In this document: one piece after another, positions 12,969 to 15,288 of the stretch
How the letters are laid out: each line of letters begins with the position of its first letter
How positions within the stretch are numbered: position 1 is the stretch's first letter
Source: DATBDM01 sp036269915
Lineage (GTDB): Bacteria > Actinomycetota > Thermoleophilia > Solirubrobacterales > Solirubrobacteraceae
Reading direction: 5' to 3'
Length of the DNA: 15,288 bases
NCBI GenBank assembly: GCA_036269915.1
Contig: DATBDM010000117.1
Coordinates: 1-15,288 of the forward strand
The notes under the pieces: model-generated
The model's database searches: none
Told to the model about the DNA's origin: nothing
Seen by the model: only the letters and a program-made list of their open reading frames with translations
Position numbers and translations under genes: made by a program

Positions 12969-12974
12969 AGCCTA
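12969..12974 (-). promoter_or_regulatory. Possible -10 element (TAGGCT) for the MFS gene
   Basis: TAGGCT on the minus strand lies 8 nt before the ATG at 12960, within the 49-nt gap after the P450 gene. There is no Shine-Dalgarno at that ATG, which fits a leaderless start. No -35 is recognisable. Confidence 0.35.
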
Positions 12975-13009
12975 GCGCAACCGGAGGCAATAGCTCCGTT
13001 TCGTCGATG

Positions 13010-14242
13010 TTACCGGTCCGGATGCAGGCGCACCGGCAGCGACTTGAGCTGGTTGAGGAACGCCGACTCGGCCGCGCGCGGCGTTCCGGCGAGCTCCATC
13101 CGGGGGTAGCGGGCGAGCGTCTCCTCGAACAGGATCTTCAGCTCCAGGCGCGCGAGCGCGGTGCCGAGGCAGAAGTGCCGGCCGCCCGCGCCGAACGCCT
13201 GGTGCTCGGGATTGCGGCGCACGTCGAAGCGGTCGGGATCCGCGTAGCGCGTCTCGTCGCGGTTCGACGAGACGTACCACATGACGACCTTCTCGCCCTC
13301 GCGGACCGGCTGCCCGCCGACCTCGGTGTCGCGGGTCGCGGTGCGCCGGAAGTGCGCGAAGGCGGGGAACATCCGCAGCGCCTCCTCGACGGCGCCGGGG
13401 ATGAGCGCGGGATCCTCCAGCAGCGCGTCGCGCTGCGCCGGGTCCTCGAGCAGCGCGCGCATGCCGCTCGCGTAGGTCGCCTTGGTCGAGTCGTTGCCGG
13501 CCGCGACGAGCAGGAAGAAGCCCATCACGATCTCGTGCTGCTCGAGCCGCGCGCCGTCGATCTCGGCGTGCACGAGCACGCTCGTGAGGTCGTCGGTCGG
13601 GCGCTCGCGGCGCTCCGCGATCAGCCGGTTGCAGCGCTCGAAGATCTCCGGGACGTCGCGCTCCATGACCGCCTGCACGCCGTCGGGGTTGAGGTCCGGA
13701 TCGTCGGCGCCGAGGGTGGCGTTCATCAGCCGCGCCCAGATCGCGTCGTCCTCGGGCGGGATGCCCATGAACGAGCCGATCACGCGGGCGACGACGGGCT
13801 GCGCGACCTCCGTGACGAGATCGACGGTCTCGCGGCCGGCGACCGAGTCGAGCACGCGCGCGGCGATCGCGCGGATCTCGGGCTCGTGCTCGGCGATCCG
13901 CCGCGGCGTGAAGCCGCGCTGGAAGAGCGCCTTGAGGCGGTCGTGCTTCGGCGGGTCCATCCCGATGAACATCGCCTGCTGGAGCTCGAGCGGCATGATC
14001 GCGTGGGTGAGCGCCGTGACGCCGCCGCGCTCGGAGGAGAACGTCGCCCAGTCGCGCGAGACGGCGTGCACGTCCTCGGCGCGCGTGACCGACCAGAAGC
14101 CGGCCTCCGCGGGGTACTGCGAGATCTTGCTCGTCCAGTGCACGGGGCAGCGGGCGCGCAGGTCGCGGAAGGTCTCGTGCGGGGGCCCGTCGACCCAGTG
14201 GTGCCGCTCGCCGAGCCGGAGGGCGTCGAGGTCCTCGTGCAC
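13010..14242 (-). CDS. Cytochrome P450 (soluble, bacterial class)
   Basis: A protein of 410 aa, typical soluble bacterial P450. The I-helix reads AAGNDSTKATYASG, with A248-G249-N250-D251-S252-T253 in the A-G-x-D-T-T oxygen-activation motif (Ser for the first Thr). The ExxR is Glu287-A-L-Arg290, and the heme loop is FGAGGRHFCLG (350-360) with Cys358 as the thiolate ligand. The segment MFIGMDPPKHDRLKALFQRG (91-110) and the heme-loop form resemble the CYP125/CYP142/CYP124-type sterol and lipid-chain hydroxylases of actinobacteria, but only a phylogeny could settle this. GTG 14242 overlaps the acyl-CoA dehydrogenase stop by one base (TAGTG), so the two genes are translationally linked. Redox partners are not in the window. 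Confidence 0.92.
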   Translation of the reverse strand: MHEDLDALRLGERHHWVDGPPHETFRDLRARCPVHWTSKISQYPAEAGFWSVTRAEDVHAVSRDWATFSSERGGVTALTHAIMPLELQQAMFIGMDPPKHDRLKALFQRGFTPRRIAEHEPEIRAIAARVLDSVAGRETVDLVTEVAQPVVARVIGSFMGIPPEDDAIWARLMNATLGADDPDLNPDGVQAVMERDVPEIFERCNRLIAERRERPTDDLTSVLVHAEIDGARLEQHEIVMGFFLLVAAGNDSTKATYASGMRALLEDPAQRDALLEDPALIPGAVEEALRMFPAFAHFRRTATRDTEVGGQPVREGEKVVMWYVSSNRDETRYADPDRFDVRRNPEHQAFGAGGRHFCLGTALARLELKILFEETLARYPRMELAGTPRAAESAFLNQLKSLPVRLHPDR

Positions 14243-15288
14243 TAGAGATTCCTCGCGATCACGACGCGCTGGATCTCGTTGGTGCCCTCGTAGATCTGGG
14301 TGATCTTGGCGTCGCGCATCATCCGCTCCATGGGGTACTCGGTGACGTAGCCGTAGCCACCGAGCACCTGGACGCCCTCGACCGTCACGGCCATCGCCGT
14401 GTCGGAGGCGAAGAGCTTCGCCATCGAGGAGTACTTGGCGCGCTGCGGGTCGCCGCGGTCGATCATCGCGCAGGCCTTGTAGAGCAGCTCGCGCGCCGCG
14501 GCCGTGCGCGTCTCCATGTCGGCGAGCTTGAACTGGATCGCCTGCAGGTCCATCAGCGGCTTGCCGAAGGCGATCCGCTCCTTCGCGTAGGCGGTCGCGT
14601 AGTCGGTGGCGCCCTGGGCGATGCCGACGGCCTGGGCGGCGGCGCCGAGACGGGTCCGCTCGAGCGTCGCGAGCGCGACGCGCATGCCGCGCCCGACCTC
14701 GCCGATCACGTTCTCCCGGGGTACGCGGACGTCCTCGAGGACGGGGGAGCCGGTGGGAGAGCCCTTGATCCCCATCTTGTGCTCGTAGCCGCCGATCGAG
14801 AAGCCCGGGCGGTCCTTCTCGACGACGAAGGCGGTGACGCGCTTCGCCTCTCGGTCGGTCACGGCGAAGACGACGTAGAAGTCGGCGACGCCGGCGTTGG
14901 TGATCCAGTTCTTGGCGCCGTTGATGACCCACTCGTCGCCCTCGGGGCGGGCGGTCGTGCGCATCGCGGCGGCGTTGGAGCCGGCCTCGGCCTCCGACAG
15001 CGCGAAGGCGGGCGACCACTCGCCGGATGCGCAGCGCGGCAGGAAGCGCTGCTTGAGCTCGTCGGAGCCGAACAGCGTGATCGGGAGCGAGCCGAGCTCC
15101 TGGATCATCAGGATCAGCGCGACGGACGCCGACGCCTTGGCGATCTCCTCCACCGCCATCTGCTGCATCAGCGTGCCGGTGCCCGTGCCGCCGTGCTCCT
15201 CGTCGAAGGGCAGGCCGAGGATGTCCTGCTCGCCGAGCAGCCTGCGCAGGTCCCACGGGTACTCGTCGGTCGCGTCGATCTCCGCGGC
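14242..15288 (-). CDS. Acyl-CoA dehydrogenase, 5' end beyond the window
   Basis: 348 residues are visible and the frame is open through the right edge (it reads AAEIDATDEYPWDLRRLLGE there), so roughly the first 25-35 residues are missing. Visible parts are the helical N-domain, the FAD- and substrate-binding strand region FALSEAEAGSNAAAMRT and WITNAG, MGIKGSPTG, and the C-domain QAVGIAQGATDYATAYAKER, FGKPLMDLQAIQFKLADM and QVLGGYGYVTEYPMERMMRD. It ends QIYEGTNEIQRVVIARNL, where the Glu of YEGT (visible residue 334) is the catalytic base of the short/medium-chain group. It dehydrogenates an acyl-CoA at C2-C3 using FAD and passes electrons to ETF. It overlaps the P450 start by one base; together they suggest lipid or steroid side-chain catabolism. 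Confidence 0.92.
   Translation of the reverse strand, partial: AAEIDATDEYPWDLRRLLGEQDILGLPFDEEHGGTGTGTLMQQMAVEEIAKASASVALILMIQELGSLPITLFGSDELKQRFLPRCASGEWSPAFALSEAEAGSNAAAMRTTARPEGDEWVINGAKNWITNAGVADFYVVFAVTDREAKRVTAFVVEKDRPGFSIGGYEHKMGIKGSPTGSPVLEDVRVPRENVIGEVGRGMRVALATLERTRLGAAAQAVGIAQGATDYATAYAKERIAFGKPLMDLQAIQFKLADMETRTAAARELLYKACAMIDRGDPQRAKYSSMAKLFASDTAMAVTVEGVQVLGGYGYVTEYPMERMMRDAKITQIYEGTNEIQRVVIARNL

Noticed and set aside
10999..12975. 658-residue plus-strand open frame opposite the MFS gene
   Set aside because: Composition is almost only Arg/Asp/His/Ala/Glu, with no domains; it is the antisense shadow of the membrane-protein codons in high-GC DNA.
13010..15256. Single 748-residue open frame through the P450 and acyl-CoA dehydrogenase region
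   Set aside because: Only the C-terminal 410 residues look like a protein. The rest is an off-frame reading of the acyl-CoA dehydrogenase, whose real frame runs 14242 to the window edge; a true fusion is not supported.

Overview
The window is about 72-73% GC by eye, tightly packed, and rich in GTG/TTG starts and start/stop overlaps. Together with F420-type enzymes (an LLM-class oxidoreductase and a Ddn-like deazaflavin nitroreductase), a P450/acyl-CoA dehydrogenase pair, a CGAAC-N4-GTTCG LexA box and many apparently leaderless promoters, this points to an actinobacterium. My best guess is Thermoleophilia/Solirubrobacterales, by inference only. I see no RNA genes, insertion sequences, CRISPR arrays or attachment sites.

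Layout, left to right. (1) 2-2168, plus strand: the end of a YbhN/LPG-synthase-TM-like membrane protein, then RidA coupled to a DapB-like reductase that lacks the catalytic histidine pair. (2) 2170-3443: a small glutaredoxin/GST-N-like protein (minus) diverging from an LLM-class oxidoreductase (plus). (3) 3454-4710: a one-repeat TMEM175-family channel (minus) diverging from a secreted-repeat lipoprotein (plus). (4) 4704-6121, minus: a two-gene cassette of a SLATT/DUF4231 two-TM protein and a TIR-TM-NTF2-like protein, overlapping by 4 nt behind a recognisable promoter. This is the best candidate for an undescribed conflict or signalling system. (5) 6175-9160, plus: an SDR, a Ddn-like protein, then a coupled VOC / double-cupin / YunG-like run. 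(6) 9144-15288, minus: RDD membrane protein and dinB (coupled, with a perfect SOS-type palindrome at the dinB start), a decayed GNAT fragment, a cupin, a DHA2 MFS exporter, a cytochrome P450, and an acyl-CoA dehydrogenase running off the right edge.

How the genes may work together. The SLATT protein would be a membrane effector or pore, and the TIR protein a membrane-anchored NAD-type enzyme or signal generator with an extracytoplasmic sensor. RidA and the DapB-like protein may act on reactive imine/enamine intermediates. The P450 and acyl-CoA dehydrogenase are translationally linked and suggest oxidation of a lipid or steroid side chain. DinB and the RDD protein would be co-induced by DNA damage. 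No gene-free stretch exceeds 300 bases except 10,673-10,989, which holds the SOS box and the GNAT remnant.
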